Below, one piece after another: positions 47,206-57,509 of a DNA stretch of 64,000 bases. Within the stretch, counting starts at the first letter, position 1. Each line of letters opens with the position of its first letter. The notes beneath the pieces are model-generated. The model made no database searches. It had not been told where the DNA came from and saw only the letters and a list, made by a program, of their open reading frames with translations. The position numbers and the translations under genes were made by a program. The stretch lies in NCBI RefSeq assembly GCF_014904705.1, contig NZ_JACZCQ010000002.1, positions 1-64,000 on the forward strand, given 5' to 3'. This DNA comes from Nisaea sediminum (GTDB taxonomy: Bacteria; Pseudomonadota; Alphaproteobacteria; Thalassobaculales; Thalassobaculaceae).

Positions 47206-48009
47206 ATGCCAATGTCTTTGCTCTTGAACCTCTCGGCTCTCCTGGCGCTGATCCCGGTCGGTCTGTTCTCGCTCCGCGCTCCGGCGCGCGAGGGCGGAGC
47301 GTTCTGGGCGCTGCTCGCGGTCGCGACCGCGGGGCCGCTGCTCTATGTCGTCGTGACGCTCGGTGCGAGCTGGCGGTCGGATCTTGCGATGGCGCTCTGG
47401 CTGGCGGTCTGCGCGAGCCTGCTGGTATTCCTGCCGCTCTGCTGGTTGCGGCCGGCGGCGCGCGGTTTGACGGCGCTTCTGGTTCCCTACCTCTTCCTGA
47501 TGGCGCTCGGCGCCACTGTCGCGGGATCGGTCGAGCCCTCGATCCGGCTTGCCGAACAGCTTCCGGGCGGATGGTTCTCCGCCCATATCGCGATCGCGCT
47601 TGCGACCTATGCGCTCCTGACCCTGGCGGCGATCACAGCGCTTGCGATCTTCCTCAAAGAGCGGGCACTCAAGCGCAAGCAGATGTCGTCCGGCATCGCT
47701 GCGGTCTTGCCGTCGGTTGCGGACAGCGAAAAGCTCCAGGACCAGCTTCTCGGCGGAGCGGTGATCGTACTGCTTGGCGGGCTCGCGACTGGTATCGCGC
47801 TGCAGATTTACCGTTCCGGACATGTGCTCGAATTCGACCACAAGACCGTGCTTTCTCTTGTGACCTTCGCGGTTCTCGCGGTCCTCTGGATCGTGCATAG
47901 CCGCTTCGGAATGCGCGGTCGGACGGTCTCGCGTTTGGTACTCCTTGCATATCTTTTGCTGACGCTTGCCTATCCGGGCGTCAAGTTTGTCGCCGAAATT
48001 CTGGCTTGA
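47206..48009 (+). CDS. CcsA/YpjD-like cytochrome c assembly membrane protein
   Basis: A 267-residue inner-membrane protein with about eight helices, resembling the cytochrome c biogenesis CcsA/CcmC superfamily and its YpjD-type members often found next to signal-recognition genes. WFSAHIAIALATYALLTLAAI carries a His in the conserved periplasmic-facing helix start. VLEFDHKTVLSLVTFAVLAVLWI and GRTVSRLVLLAYLLLTLAYPGVKF complete the pattern. The tryptophan-rich heme loop is not evident, so a haem-handling role is unproven. ATG 47206 is used; a second in-frame ATG lies two codons on. Confidence 0.75.
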   Translation: MPMSLLLNLSALLALIPVGLFSLRAPAREGGAFWALLAVATAGPLLYVVVTLGASWRSDLAMALWLAVCASLLVFLPLCWLRPAARGLTALLVPYLFLMALGATVAGSVEPSIRLAEQLPGGWFSAHIAIALATYALLTLAAITALAIFLKERALKRKQMSSGIAAVLPSVADSEKLQDQLLGGAVIVLLGGLATGIALQIYRSGHVLEFDHKTVLSLVTFAVLAVLWIVHSRFGMRGRTVSRLVLLAYLLLTLAYPGVKFVAEILA

Positions 48010-48046
48010 GCGGCATAAAGCCCGCACTTTCGGATAAAATCCTATT

Positions 48047-48076
48047 TTGACAATTTTGCGAGCAGTTGCTTAATTC
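48047..48076 (+). promoter_or_regulatory. Predicted promoter with operator-like repeat for dusB-ntrBC
   Basis: A perfect TTGACA (48047-48052) is followed by 18 bases and TAATTC (48071-48076). The -10 is bracketed by the inverted repeat GTTGCT (48065-48070) / AGCAAC (48080-48085), a candidate operator. The dusB ATG is 30 bases further on. Confidence 0.6.
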
Positions 48077-48105
48077 GTGAGCAACGCTTCACAGGTGCAC
48101 AGTTA

Positions 48106-49095
48106 ATGACCATCAAGATCGGCGAAATCGCACTGGAGAGTCCGGTTTTCCTCGCCCCTATGTCGGGGGTGACGGATCGTCCGTTCCGCCGGCTCGTGCG
48201 CGAGTTCGGATGCGGTCTCGTCGTCTCCGAGATGATCGCGAGCGCCGCCGTGCTCCGCGAAGAACGCGAGGAGATGTTCAAGATCCCGCAGGACATGGAT
48301 CTGGAGCGTCCGATGGCGGTCCAGCTTGCCGGCTGGGATCCGGAGATCATGGCGGAGGCCGCGAAACTCAATGTCGATCGCGGCGCCGAGATCATCGACA
48401 TCAACATGGGCTGTCCGGTGAAGAAGGTGGTCAACAAGCTCGCCGGGTCCGCGCTGATGCGCGACGAGGCCCTGGCGGGACGGATCATGGAAGCGGTGGT
48501 CGAGGCGGTCCCGGTTCCGGTGACCCTCAAGATGCGGACCGGCTGGGACCAGAGCGACCGCAACGCGCCGCGCCTGGCGAAGATCGCCGAGGAAGCGGGC
48601 ATCCGGTTGTTGACGGTGCACGGACGTACGCGCTGCCAGATGTACAAGGGCGAAGCCGACTGGAGGTTCATCCGCAAGGTGAAACAGGCGGTATCCCTTC
48701 CGGTCGTCGCGAACGGGGATATCGCAACCCTCGAAGATGTCGATGCCTGTCTCGAGCAGTCGGGCGCGGACGGCGTGATGATCGGGCGCGGCGTCTATGG
48801 CCGACCCTGGTTCCCGGCGCAGGTTGCCGCCCATCTTGGGGGCGATCCCGTGCCTGCGGACCCGACATTCCGAGAACGCGCCGACATCATGCGGCGCCAT
48901 GTCGCCGAGATGTTGTCCCACTACGGCAGCAAACTGGGGCTGAAACTGGCGCGCAAGCATATCGGCTGGTATGCGGCCGGTGTCCCGGGCTCGGCCGAGT
49001 TCCGGCAGATCGTCAACAACACCATGGATCGTCAGATCGTCGAGGAGGCGATCGAGAGGTTCTTCGGCATGGCACTGGAGAGGCAGGCGGCATGA
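48106..49095 (+). CDS. dusB: tRNA-dihydrouridine synthase B (NifR3)
   Basis: DusB is an FMN enzyme that reduces uridine 17 of tRNA to dihydrouridine. In alphaproteobacteria it was first named NifR3 because it precedes ntrBC. The 329-residue TIM barrel has [54 protein letters not shown] with the catalytic Cys, [12 protein letters not shown], and [13 protein letters not shown]. Its stop overlaps the ntrB start (ATGA), coupling the pair. Confidence 0.96.
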   Translation: MTIKIGEIALESPVFLAPMSGVTDRPFRRLVREFGCGLVVSEMIASAAVLREEREEMFKIPQDMDLERPMAVQLAGWDPEIMAEAAKLNVDRGAEIIDINMGCPVKKVVNKLAGSALMRDEALAGRIMEAVVEAVPVPVTLKMRTGWDQSDRNAPRLAKIAEEAGIRLLTVHGRTRCQMYKGEADWRFIRKVKQAVSLPVVANGDIATLEDVDACLEQSGADGVMIGRGVYGRPWFPAQVAAHLGGDPVPADPTFRERADIMRRHVAEMLSHYGSKLGLKLARKHIGWYAAGVPGSAEFRQIVNNTMDRQIVEEAIERFFGMALERQAA

Positions 49096-50216
49096 GCATG
49101 GTCATCAATCCCGAGCCGCGCACCGCGCCGGCCGGACTGGACCCGACAGGTGTCCTGCATGCCGTTCCGACGCCGGTCATCGGTCTCGATGAGAAGAACC
49201 GGATCGTCTATGTGAACATGGCGGCGGAACATTTCCTGCAGGGCAGCGCCGCGATCCTCGAAGGTTGCGAGCTGTCCGATCTGATCCCGGCCGACAGCCC
49301 CGTTCTCAGCATGATCGATCAGTGCCGGCGGCAATCCTCGGTCCTGTTCGACTACGATCTCATTCTCGAGGGCCCCCGGATCGGCTCGCATATCGTCAGC
49401 GTCCAGGTCTCGCCGTTGCCCGAAAAGCCGGGTGCCGTCGTGCTGACGCTGCAGATGCGCTCGATCGCGAACCAGCTTTACCGTCAGTTCAACTTCAAGG
49501 GCGCCGCCCGCTCCGTCTCCGCGATGGCGGCAATGCTGGCGCACGAGGTGAAGAATCCGCTTTCCGGCATCAAGGGCGCGGCACAGCTCCTGGAACAGAA
49601 TGCGATCGAGGCCGACCGTCCGCTGACCAAGCTGATCTGCGACGAGACCGACCGGATCTGCAGCCTCGTCGACCGCATGGAAGTGTTCTCGGATGACCGC
49701 CCGATAGAACGCAGTCCGGTGAACATCCACGAAGTCCTTGACCATTGCCAGAAGATCGCGGAGTCCGGTTTCGGCAGCCGCATCAAATATTTCGAGCGCT
49801 ACGATCCCTCTCTGCCGCCTGTGCTCGGCAACCGCGACATTCTGGTGCAGATCTTTCTGAATCTGCTGAAGAACGCGGCCGAGGCCATCGGCGACGAGGA
49901 CGGAGAGATCCACATGTCGACGGCCTACAGGCACGGCATGCGGGTCTCGGTCCCGGGCTCCGCCCGACGCGTCAACCTGCCGCTGCAGGTCACCATTCGC
50001 GACAACGGCCCCGGAATTCCGGACGATATGAAGGCGACGATCTTCGATCCGTTTGTCACCTCCAAGCGGAACGGGTCGGGCCTCGGTCTTGCGTTCGTGG
50101 CAAAAGCGGTCGCCGACCATGGCGGTGTGATCGAGGTCGATTCCCAGCCGCGCAGGACCGAGTTCCGGCTCTCGCTGCCGATCGCCGATATTTCCGAGGC
50201 CTTTGCACAGGCATGA
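49092..50216 (+). CDS. ntrB: Nitrogen regulation sensor kinase NtrB
   Basis: NtrB is the cytosolic histidine kinase/phosphatase that responds to nitrogen status via PII and phosphorylates NtrC. The 374-residue protein has a PAS domain (about residues 18-125). The H-box is [19 protein letters not shown] with H151, the N-box is [16 protein letters not shown], and the G boxes are DNGPGIP and [16 protein letters not shown] 49092 overlaps dusB; upstream codons in the same frame are inside dusB and not coding here. It is followed by ntrC with an ATGA overlap. Confidence 0.96.
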   Translation: MSMVINPEPRTAPAGLDPTGVLHAVPTPVIGLDEKNRIVYVNMAAEHFLQGSAAILEGCELSDLIPADSPVLSMIDQCRRQSSVLFDYDLILEGPRIGSHIVSVQVSPLPEKPGAVVLTLQMRSIANQLYRQFNFKGAARSVSAMAAMLAHEVKNPLSGIKGAAQLLEQNAIEADRPLTKLICDETDRICSLVDRMEVFSDDRPIERSPVNIHEVLDHCQKIAESGFGSRIKYFERYDPSLPPVLGNRDILVQIFLNLLKNAAEAIGDEDGEIHMSTAYRHGMRVSVPGSARRVNLPLQVTIRDNGPGIPDDMKATIFDPFVTSKRNGSGLGLAFVAKAVADHGGVIEVDSQPRRTEFRLSLPIADISEAFAQA

Positions 50217-51667
50217 CTATGGACAGCGCTTCGATCCTGATCGCGGATGACGATCAGGCCATCCGTACCGTTTTGACGCAGGCCCTGACCCGGATCGGCA
50301 TGGATGTCCGTTCGACCGGCAATGCCGCAAATCTCTGGCAGTGGGTCGAGCGCGGGGACGGCGATCTGGTGATCACCGACGTGGTGATGCCGGACGAAAA
50401 CGGCCTCGACCTGCTCACACGGATCCGCAAGGTCCGGCCCGATCTCCGCGTCATCGTGATGAGTGCTCAGAACACGCTGCTGACCGCTGTAAAGGCGAGC
50501 GAGCGCGGAGCCTTCGAGTATCTGCCAAAACCGTTCGATCTCTCGGAACTGGTGAAGGTCGTGCGCAAGGCGCTGACCACGCGCGTCGAGGGGGCCGCAC
50601 CGGCGGCAAAAGAACCGGAGGTTTCGGACGAAGAGCTGCCGCTCATCGGCAGGTCTCCGGCCATGCAGGAGATCTATCGCGTTCTGGCTCGCCTTATGGC
50701 CACGGATCTGACCGTCATGATCGCAGGCGAATCCGGGACCGGCAAGGAACTGGTGGCGCGGGCCCTGCACGACTACGGCAAGCGCCGTGATGGTCCGTTC
50801 GTGGCGGTCAACATGGCGGCGATTCCGCGCGAGCTCATCGAAAGCGAGCTTTTCGGGCACGAGAAGGGCGCCTTCACCGGCGCTACGGCACGGTCGAGCG
50901 GGCGTTTCGAACAGGCACGGGGAGGGACGCTCTTCCTCGACGAGATTGGTGACATGCCGATCGAGGCCCAGACCCGTTTGCTCCGGGTCCTGCAGGAAGG
51001 CGAATACACGACTGTCGGCGGACGTTCCGCCATCCAGGCCGACGTGCGCATCGTGGCGGCGACTCACCGTGATCTCCGGCAGCTGATCCGCCAGGGCATG
51101 TTCCGCGAGGATCTGTTCTATCGGCTCAACGTCGTTCCGCTCCGTCTGCCGCCGCTCCGGGAGCGCAAGGAGGATATTCCGGACCTTGCGCGGCATTTCC
51201 TTACCCTCGCGCAGAAGGAAGGGTTGCCGGAGAAGACCATAGACGGTGCCGCTCTGCAGCGTCTCAGCGCCTATAACTGGCCAGGCAATATCCGCGAACT
51301 CGAGAATCTGGTGAAGCGCTTGGTCGCGCTCTATTCCGAAGAGGTGATCGGCGCAGCGGCCATCGAACAGGAACTGGCGGAAGCGCCGGCGGGCGCGGGA
51401 GAGGAAGCCGGTGAGCGGAGCGAGAACCTCTCGGACGCGGTCGAGCGGCATCTGAGGGCTTATTTCGCGGCACATGGTGACAATTTGCCGCCCGCAGGTC
51501 TGCACGACCGCATTCTGCGCGAGGTGGAGCGCCCGCTCATTCTGCTCTCGCTCGATGCCACCAAGGGCAACCAGTTGAAAGCGGCATCCATGCTCGGCCT
51601 CAACCGCAATACGCTGCGCAAGAAAATCCGCGATCTCGGCATTCCCGTGGTGCGGGGCGCGCGTTAG
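50213..51667 (+). CDS. ntrC: Nitrogen regulation response regulator NtrC
   Basis: NtrC is a sigma-54 enhancer-binding activator of nitrogen-assimilation genes. The 484-residue protein has a receiver domain with phosphoacceptor D56 (LVITDVVMP). The AAA+ domain has Walker A GESGTGKE (172-179), GAFTGA (219-224) for sigma-54 contact, and [10 protein letters not shown] Fis-type C-terminal helix-turn-helix ([22 protein letters not shown]) ends the protein. The start at ATG 50213 overlaps the ntrB stop; ATG 50219 is possible. It is the intact counterpart to NtrX in the same cluster. Confidence 0.97.
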   Translation: MTMDSASILIADDDQAIRTVLTQALTRIGMDVRSTGNAANLWQWVERGDGDLVITDVVMPDENGLDLLTRIRKVRPDLRVIVMSAQNTLLTAVKASERGAFEYLPKPFDLSELVKVVRKALTTRVEGAAPAAKEPEVSDEELPLIGRSPAMQEIYRVLARLMATDLTVMIAGESGTGKELVARALHDYGKRRDGPFVAVNMAAIPRELIESELFGHEKGAFTGATARSSGRFEQARGGTLFLDEIGDMPIEAQTRLLRVLQEGEYTTVGGRSAIQADVRIVAATHRDLRQLIRQGMFREDLFYRLNVVPLRLPPLRERKEDIPDLARHFLTLAQKEGLPEKTIDGAALQRLSAYNWPGNIRELENLVKRLVALYSEEVIGAAAIEQELAEAPAGAGEEAGERSENLSDAVERHLRAYFAAHGDNLPPAGLHDRILREVERPLILLSLDATKGNQLKAASMLGLNRNTLRKKIRDLGIPVVRGAR

Positions 51668-51746
51668 GCGGCCCGCGGCAGAGCCAGTGCACCGCATAGG
51701 CGATTGCGCTAGATTGATCCTCCAATCGAGTCCCAGCAGGTGAGGC

Positions 51747-54074
51747 ATGCCGGCGGAAGCAAGTACCGACGCCCATACTCCTGAAAGCACCCCGTCGGGG
51801 TCAGCGCGCCGTTTCGCAAACTTTACCCGCCGGTTCCGCCTCTGGGCGCAGCGTGTAGGTTTCGAGCGCAGGGCGGCCTATGTGCTTGCCGCGGCCGCGA
51901 TCCTCGCCGGTCTCGGCACCTATGCGGTCTTCACGCGCGCCGGACCGGCCGGGCCCAATCCGGATGTGGTGCTCGGCATCCTTTATCTCGATTTCTCCCT
52001 GCTCCTGCTGCTCGGTGTCCTGGTGGCCTGGCGGATGGCCCGGCTCTGGGTCGAACGGCGGCAGGGGCTCGCCGGTTCGCGGCTGCATGTGCGCCTTGTG
52101 GTGATGTTCTCGGTGCTGACAGTAGCGCCGACGATCCTGGTCTCGGTCTTTTCCCTGGTGATGTTCGATTTCGGGATACGGTCCTGGTTCAGCGAACGGG
52201 TTTCCACGGCGGTCACCGGGTCCGTGGCCGTCGCCGAACGCTATCTGGAAGAGCACCGCCAGGTGATCCGCGGCGATGTGCTGGCGATGGCCAACGACAT
52301 CAACCGGGAGGCGCCATTCCTGGTAAACAATCCGGCGCGGTTTTCCCAGGTCCTGCGGGCCCAGGCAGCCCTCAGAAATCTCACCGAGGCGGTTGTCTTC
52401 GATAATACGGGGCGGGTTCTGGCGCGGACCAGCCTGGCGCTCTCGTTCGACTACGAACCTCTGCCGGAAGCGGCGATGTCCAAGGCGCAGCTCGGCGACG
52501 TCGTCGTTCTGACCACGGATTCCGAGGATAGGCTGCGTGCGGTCGTCAGGCTCGACCGATTCGTCGATGCCTATCTTTTCGTCGGCCGCTTCGTCGATGC
52601 GGAAATTCTCAGCTACATCGAGCGTACGAAGGAGGCGGTGAACCAGTTCACCGAACTCGAGGGCCGGCGGTTCGATATCCAGGTATCCTTCATCATGATC
52701 TTCGCCATGGTGGCGTTGCTGCTGCTGCTTGCGGCGGTCTGGATCGGTCTGAACCTTGCGACCCGTATGGTGCATCCGATCAGTGACCTGATCGGCGCGG
52801 CTGAACGGATCAGCGCGGGAGATCTCTCCGCGCGGGTCGCGGGTCCGGTCGAAGCGGATGAAATGGGACTGCTCGCCCGCGCCTTCAACAGAATGACGCG
52901 GCAGCTCGAAATGCAGCGCGGCGAGTTGATGAGCGCGAACCGGCAGATCGACGCGCGACGGCGCTTCACCGAAGCGGTTCTGGGCGGTGTTTCCGCAGGC
53001 GTGATCGGCCTCGATGCGGAGGCACGGATAAATTTGCCGAACAGGTCGGCGGCCAGCCTGCTCGGAGTTGAGGGCGATTCGCTCGTCGGGCGCACGCTGT
53101 CAGAACAAATTCCAGAAATGTCGGAACTTCTGGAAGTGGCACGGCGGAATCCCTACCGGCAGTCGGAGAAACAGATCGAGCTCAATCGCGGAGACCGCAA
53201 GATCACCCTTCTCGCCCGGATCAAGGCGGAAATCACGGAAGGTGAGGTCTCGGGATATGTTCTGACCTTCGACGACATTTCGGAGCTTCTGTCGGCGCAG
53301 CGGATGGCGGCCTGGGCCGATATTGCGCGCCGTATCGCCCATGAGATCAAGAATCCTCTGACCCCGATCCAGCTATCGGCGGAACGGCTTAAACGTAAAT
53401 ATCTGAAGCAGATAGAGACCGATCCTGAGACTTTTGTTGAGTGCACCGACACAATTGTGAGACAAGTAGGAGATATTGGCCGCATGGTCGATGAGTTCTC
53501 CGCCTTTGCGCGAATGCCGGCGCCGGTCATGCGGAAAGAGAATCTCATTGAGCTCATCCGCGGGCAGGTGGTGCTCCAGCGCTCCGCGCAATCGGGGATC
53601 GACTTCGTATTCGACGACGCGCAGGAGCCAGTCGAGTTTGAGTGTGACCAAAGGCAGATTAGACAGGTTTTGACGAACTTGCTGCAGAACGCGATCGACG
53701 CAATCCAGGCATCGGGCCCAGTCGGGATCGACGGCGAGGGCGGAACAGCCGCGCACCGGGTCTTGGTAACAGTCGGCCGCGAGGATCAGCGGATCATTGT
53801 CGATGTCGAGGACACCGGACGCGGGCTGCCGGAGAAGGACCGCGACCGGCTGACGGAACCTTACGTGACGACCCGCGAGAAAGGCACAGGCCTCGGTCTG
53901 GCAATTGTCAAAAGAATCATGGAAGATCATGCAGGATCTATTACGCTCATGGATCGCGAAGGCGGGGGCACCAAGGTACGTCTTGCCTTCCGCGATCCGG
54001 CCGATGCACGCGGTGAAGATGCATTTTCTGAGTCAGATCAAAGCGTTTCCGGACTGAGTTCTCATGGCGCATGA
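51747..54074 (+). CDS. ntrY: Sensor histidine kinase NtrY
   Basis: NtrY is the membrane kinase of the second nitrogen/redox two-component system. The 775-residue protein has three membrane helices in the first 140 residues and a large periplasmic or extracytoplasmic region. A fourth helix lies near 315-340, followed by a HAMP domain (to about 393) and a PAS domain. The kinase core has H532 in AHEIKNPLTPIQLSAERL, NLLQNAIDAIQ, DTGRGLP and GTGLGLAIVKRIMEDH. A GTGAGG site precedes the ATG. Its end overlaps ntrX by 11 bases. Confidence 0.95.
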   Translation: MPAEASTDAHTPESTPSGSARRFANFTRRFRLWAQRVGFERRAAYVLAAAAILAGLGTYAVFTRAGPAGPNPDVVLGILYLDFSLLLLLGVLVAWRMARLWVERRQGLAGSRLHVRLVVMFSVLTVAPTILVSVFSLVMFDFGIRSWFSERVSTAVTGSVAVAERYLEEHRQVIRGDVLAMANDINREAPFLVNNPARFSQVLRAQAALRNLTEAVVFDNTGRVLARTSLALSFDYEPLPEAAMSKAQLGDVVVLTTDSEDRLRAVVRLDRFVDAYLFVGRFVDAEILSYIERTKEAVNQFTELEGRRFDIQVSFIMIFAMVALLLLLAAVWIGLNLATRMVHPISDLIGAAERISAGDLSARVAGPVEADEMGLLARAFNRMTRQLEMQRGELMSANRQIDARRRFTEAVLGGVSAGVIGLDAEARINLPNRSAASLLGVEGDSLVGRTLSEQIPEMSELLEVARRNPYRQSEKQIELNRGDRKITLLARIKAEITEGEVSGYVLTFDDISELLSAQRMAAWADIARRIAHEIKNPLTPIQLSAERLKRKYLKQIETDPETFVECTDTIVRQVGDIGRMVDEFSAFARMPAPVMRKENLIELIRGQVVLQRSAQSGIDFVFDDAQEPVEFECDQRQIRQVLTNLLQNAIDAIQASGPVGIDGEGGTAAHRVLVTVGREDQRIIVDVEDTGRGLPEKDRDRLTEPYVTTREKGTGLGLAIVKRIMEDHAGSITLMDREGGGTKVRLAFRDPADARGEDAFSESDQSVSGLSSHGA

Positions 54075-55458
54075 CATTCTGATTGTAGATGACGAAGCCG
54101 ATATCCGTAACCTGCTCGCCGGGATCCTCGAGGACGAAGGATTCGAGACCCGTCAGGCAGGCAACAGCGACGAGGCGCTCGAGGCGGCAAATACCCGCCG
54201 CCCGGGGCTGGTCGTACTGGATATCTGGCTCGAGAACAGTGCGCTCGATGGTTTGCGGATCCTTGAGCGGCTGAGCGTCGAACACCCGGATGTCCCGGTC
54301 ATCATGATCAGCGGACACGGCACGATCGAAACCGCGGTCTCGGCGATCAAGATGGGGGCCTACGATTTCATCGAGAAACCTTTCGAGACCGAGCGCCTGC
54401 TGCTGCAGGTCGGCCGTGCCCTCGAAGCCGCGCGGCTGCGGCGCGAGGTTGCGGATCTGAAAGCCCGGACCGACACGGACGATCGGCTGATCGGAATCTC
54501 CTCCGGCATCGCACAGGTCTCGCAGGCGGTCGAAAAGGTCGCGCCGACCAACAGCCGCGTGCTAATCACCGGCCCGGCCGGCGCCGGAAAGGAAGTCGTC
54601 GCCCGCATGATTCATGCGCAGTCGAACCGGGCAAACGGCCCGTTCACGGTCCTCAACTGCGCGACGCTGAGCCCGGAACGTCTCGAGATCGAACTGTTCG
54701 GTGCCGAGCGCCGCGACAACGAGAGCGAGGATGTCGGACGCAGTGTCGGAATGCTTGAACAGGCGCATAAAGGCACTCTGTTCCTCGATGAAGTCGCCGA
54801 TATGCCGCGGGAAACCCAGGGCAAGATCGTCCGCGTCCTCCAGGAACAGCGCTTCCGCCGGGTCGGCGGCGAGCGGGAGGTCTCGGTCGATGTCCGGGTG
54901 GTCGCCTCGACGAACCGTGACCTACAGCAGGAAATCTCAACCGGCCGCTTCCGCGAGGATCTCTATTACCGGTTGAATGTTGTGCCGATTTCGGTCCCGG
55001 CGCTGTCGCAAAGGCGAGAAGACATTCCTTTGCTGAGCCGGCACTTCATCGAGCGCTCGGCCCGCACCTCCGGCATGCCGCACCGTGTCCTGGCCGAGGA
55101 TGCCATCGCCGCGCTCCAGTCCTATGACTGGCCGGGTAATGTCAGACAGCTTCGCAATGTCATCGACTGGCTGCTGATCATGGCACCAGGTTCGGCGAAC
55201 GATCCGGTCAAGGCGGACATGCTGCCACCTGAAATCGGCTCTGCGGCGCCTGTCAGCCTCAACTTCGACAAGGGCGTCGAGATCATGGGCATGCCGCTTC
55301 GCGAGGCGCGGGAAATGTTCGAACGGGAATATCTGCTTGCCCAGGTGAACCGTTTTGGCGGCAATATCTCCCGCACGGCCAGCTTTGTCGGGATGGAGCG
55401 CTCGGCGCTGCACCGCAAGCTGAAATCTCTCGGGGTCAGTGCCGAACGCTCCGCTTAA
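54064..55458 (+). CDS. ntrX: Response regulator NtrX (no GAFTGA loop)
   Basis: NtrX is the partner of NtrY. The 464-residue protein has a receiver domain (D9, D10, phosphoacceptor D53, K105) and an AAA+ domain with GPAGAGKE in place of GESGTGKE near residue 170. Where GAFTGA should be, it reads LFGAERRDNESEDVGRSVGM, so contact with sigma-54 is not expected. FLDEVADMPRETQGK and RFREDLYYRLNVVPI are intact. A Fis-type helix-turn-helix (ISRTASFVGMERSALHRKL) ends it. It probably regulates sigma-70 promoters, as reported for other alphaproteobacterial NtrX. Confidence 0.94.
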   Translation: MAHDILIVDDEADIRNLLAGILEDEGFETRQAGNSDEALEAANTRRPGLVVLDIWLENSALDGLRILERLSVEHPDVPVIMISGHGTIETAVSAIKMGAYDFIEKPFETERLLLQVGRALEAARLRREVADLKARTDTDDRLIGISSGIAQVSQAVEKVAPTNSRVLITGPAGAGKEVVARMIHAQSNRANGPFTVLNCATLSPERLEIELFGAERRDNESEDVGRSVGMLEQAHKGTLFLDEVADMPRETQGKIVRVLQEQRFRRVGGEREVSVDVRVVASTNRDLQQEISTGRFREDLYYRLNVVPISVPALSQRREDIPLLSRHFIERSARTSGMPHRVLAEDAIAALQSYDWPGNVRQLRNVIDWLLIMAPGSANDPVKADMLPPEIGSAAPVSLNFDKGVEIMGMPLREAREMFEREYLLAQVNRFGGNISRTASFVGMERSALHRKLKSLGVSAERSA

Positions 55459-55482
55459 CCCTTCTGGGAACAGGATCGCAGA

Positions 55483-56859
55483 ATGAAAGTCGTTATTTGC
55501 GGCGCCGGTCAGGTCGGCACCAGCATTGCGCAGCATCTGGCGGGCGAGAACAACGACGTCACTGTCATCGATCAGGACGCGGCTCTGGTTCGCAAGATCG
55601 CCGAGACGCTCGACGTGCGCGGGGTGCACGGCCTCGCGTCGCTGCCCTCTATCCTCGAGGATGCGGGAACCCGAGACGCCGACATGCTGATCGCCGTGAC
55701 CTATTCCGACGAGGTCAATATGGTGGCCTGTCAGGTTGCGCATTCGCTGTTCAACGTGCCGTCGCGCATCGCGCGGATCCGTCAGCAGGACTATCTGCAG
55801 CCGATCTGGGCCGACTTGTTCAGCCGCGAGAACATGCCGATCGACCACATCATCTCGCCGGAACGGGAGGTGGCGAAGGCGATCGGCCGCCGCCTTCAGG
55901 TGCCTGGCGCCTTCGATGTTGCGCCGATGGCGGACGGAGCGGTACGGGTGGTCGGCGTGCGCTGCGACGAGGATTGCCCGATCGTCAACACGCCGCTGCG
56001 CCAGCTCACCAGCCTGTTTTCGGATCTCAACATCGTCGTCGTTGGGATCATTCGCGACGACCGCGGCATCGTGCCGAAACCGGACGATCACATGCTGCCG
56101 GGCGATGATGTCTATTTCGTCTGCGATGCCGACCACCTCACGCGCGCGATGGCGGCCTTCGGGCACGAAGAGGAGGAGGGGCGCAGCGTCATTATCGCCG
56201 GCGGGGGAAATATCGGCCTGATGCTGGCCGAAGAGATCGAGTCGAAGCATTCCGGCGTCAGCGTGAAGGTGATCGAGTACGACAGAGAGCGGGCCAAGCT
56301 CGTGGCGCAGACTCTGGACCATACTATGGTGCTCAATGGCGATGCGCTCGATGTCGAGATCCTCGAGGAAGCCAACGTTGCCCAGACCGAGACCTTTGTC
56401 GCCGTCTCGAACGACGAGGAAGTGAATATCATTGGGTCGCTTCTGGCCAAGCGCGCCGGTGCGGCCCGTACCGTCGCTCTGATCAACAAAGGCACCTATG
56501 CGTCGCTGATCTCCACGCTCGGCGTTGATGCCGTGGTGAACCCGAAGGCAATCACGGTTTCGACCATTCTGCAGCACGTCCGGCGCGGACGTATTCGGGG
56601 TGTCTATTCCCTGCGCGGCGATTTCGGCGAGGTGATCGAGGCCGAGGCGCTGGAGACCTCGCAACTGGTCGGGAGTCCCCTGCGCGACGCCAAGCTGCCG
56701 GCCGGCGTCATAGTCGGCGCGATCTACCGCGACGGCGAGGTTCTCGTGCCGCGCGGCGATACGGTGATCCAGGCGCAGGACCGGGTCATTCTCTTCGCCA
56801 CCTACGAGGTGGTGAAGAAGGTCGAGAAACTGTTCGCCGTCCGGCTCGATTTCTTCTGA
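55483..56859 (+). CDS. trkA: Trk system potassium uptake regulator TrkA
   Basis: TrkA is the cytosolic NAD-binding regulator of the TrkH/TrkG K+ channel. The 458-residue protein is a tandem of two Rossmann RCK modules, VICGAGQVGTSIAQHLAGE at the start and IIAGGGNIGLMLAEEIE near residue 230. Each is followed by a TrkA-C domain (INTPLRQL, VGSPLRDAKLP). No trkH is in the window. Its place after ntrX is a hallmark of alphaproteobacterial ntr clusters. GGAACAGGA precedes the ATG. Confidence 0.96.
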   Translation: MKVVICGAGQVGTSIAQHLAGENNDVTVIDQDAALVRKIAETLDVRGVHGLASLPSILEDAGTRDADMLIAVTYSDEVNMVACQVAHSLFNVPSRIARIRQQDYLQPIWADLFSRENMPIDHIISPEREVAKAIGRRLQVPGAFDVAPMADGAVRVVGVRCDEDCPIVNTPLRQLTSLFSDLNIVVVGIIRDDRGIVPKPDDHMLPGDDVYFVCDADHLTRAMAAFGHEEEEGRSVIIAGGGNIGLMLAEEIESKHSGVSVKVIEYDRERAKLVAQTLDHTMVLNGDALDVEILEEANVAQTETFVAVSNDEEVNIIGSLLAKRAGAARTVALINKGTYASLISTLGVDAVVNPKAITVSTILQHVRRGRIRGVYSLRGDFGEVIEAEALETSQLVGSPLRDAKLPAGVIVGAIYRDGEVLVPRGDTVIQAQDRVILFATYEVVKKVEKLFAVRLDFF

Positions 56860-56861
56860 TC

Positions 56862-57509
56862 ATGGTCGAGCAACCGCGCGCGATTCTCTTCGATTGGGAC
56901 AGTACTCTGGTCGACAATTGGCCGGGTGTGACAACGGCCATGAACGCGGCCCTCGGCGCGTTCGATCTTCCGCATTGGAGCGAGCAGGAAATGCGTCTGC
57001 GCGCGAAGCGCTCCATGAGGGACAATTTCCCGACGATCTTCGGTGAGCGCTGGGAAGAGGCGCGCGATATTTTCTATACGGCTTTCGAGGAGCGTCACCT
57101 GTCCGCATTGCACGCTCTTGCCGGAGCCGAAGAACTGCTGTCGTCCCTGCGGGAGCGTTCTGTCCTGATGGGCGTGGTGAGCAACAAGAATGGGAACTTC
57201 CTGCGCGCCGAAGCAGAAACCCTGGGCTGGACAGGCTTTTTCCACAGGATCGTGGGCGCCACCGACGCGGAGAAGGACAAGCCCGCGCGCGAGCCCGTCG
57301 ATCTGGCGCTCTCGGAATCGGGACATGCGCCGGGCAACGAGGTCTGGTTCGTCGGAGATTCTCTGGTGGATCTGCAGTGCGGAGTGGCGAGCGGATGCGT
57401 TCCGGTCCTGATCGGAGACGAGCCGATTGCTGCGGCCGATCTGGAAAAATGGACACCGAGACATCATTTCACCGATTGCGATGCCATGCGGCGTGCGCTG
57501 ACAGATTGA
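56862..57509 (+). CDS. HAD-superfamily phosphatase
   Basis: A 215-residue HAD hydrolase of the phosphoglycolate-phosphatase-like subfamily. Motif I is ILFDWDSTLVDNW with nucleophile and acid Asp, motif II is GVVSNKN, the Lys region is EKDKPAREP, and motif IV is VGDSLVDLQCGVASG. A helical cap lies between about residues 18 and 85. Motif I has Ser where many have Gly (DWDSTL). It starts two bases after the trkA stop, so it is likely cotranscribed. The substrate is unknown. Confidence 0.88.
   Translation: MVEQPRAILFDWDSTLVDNWPGVTTAMNAALGAFDLPHWSEQEMRLRAKRSMRDNFPTIFGERWEEARDIFYTAFEERHLSALHALAGAEELLSSLRERSVLMGVVSNKNGNFLRAEAETLGWTGFFHRIVGATDAEKDKPAREPVDLALSESGHAPGNEVWFVGDSLVDLQCGVASGCVPVLIGDEPIAAADLEKWTPRHHFTDCDAMRRALTD

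Noticed and set aside
48210-49091. In-frame extension of ntrB back into dusB
   Set aside because: The upstream codons lie inside dusB and lack PAS or kinase features. The ATG at 49092 overlapping the dusB stop is the normal arrangement.
49925-51790. A 621-codon minus-strand frame across ntrB and ntrC
   Set aside because: It mirrors ntrBC codons on the other strand. The sense genes carry all expected kinase and AAA+ motifs.
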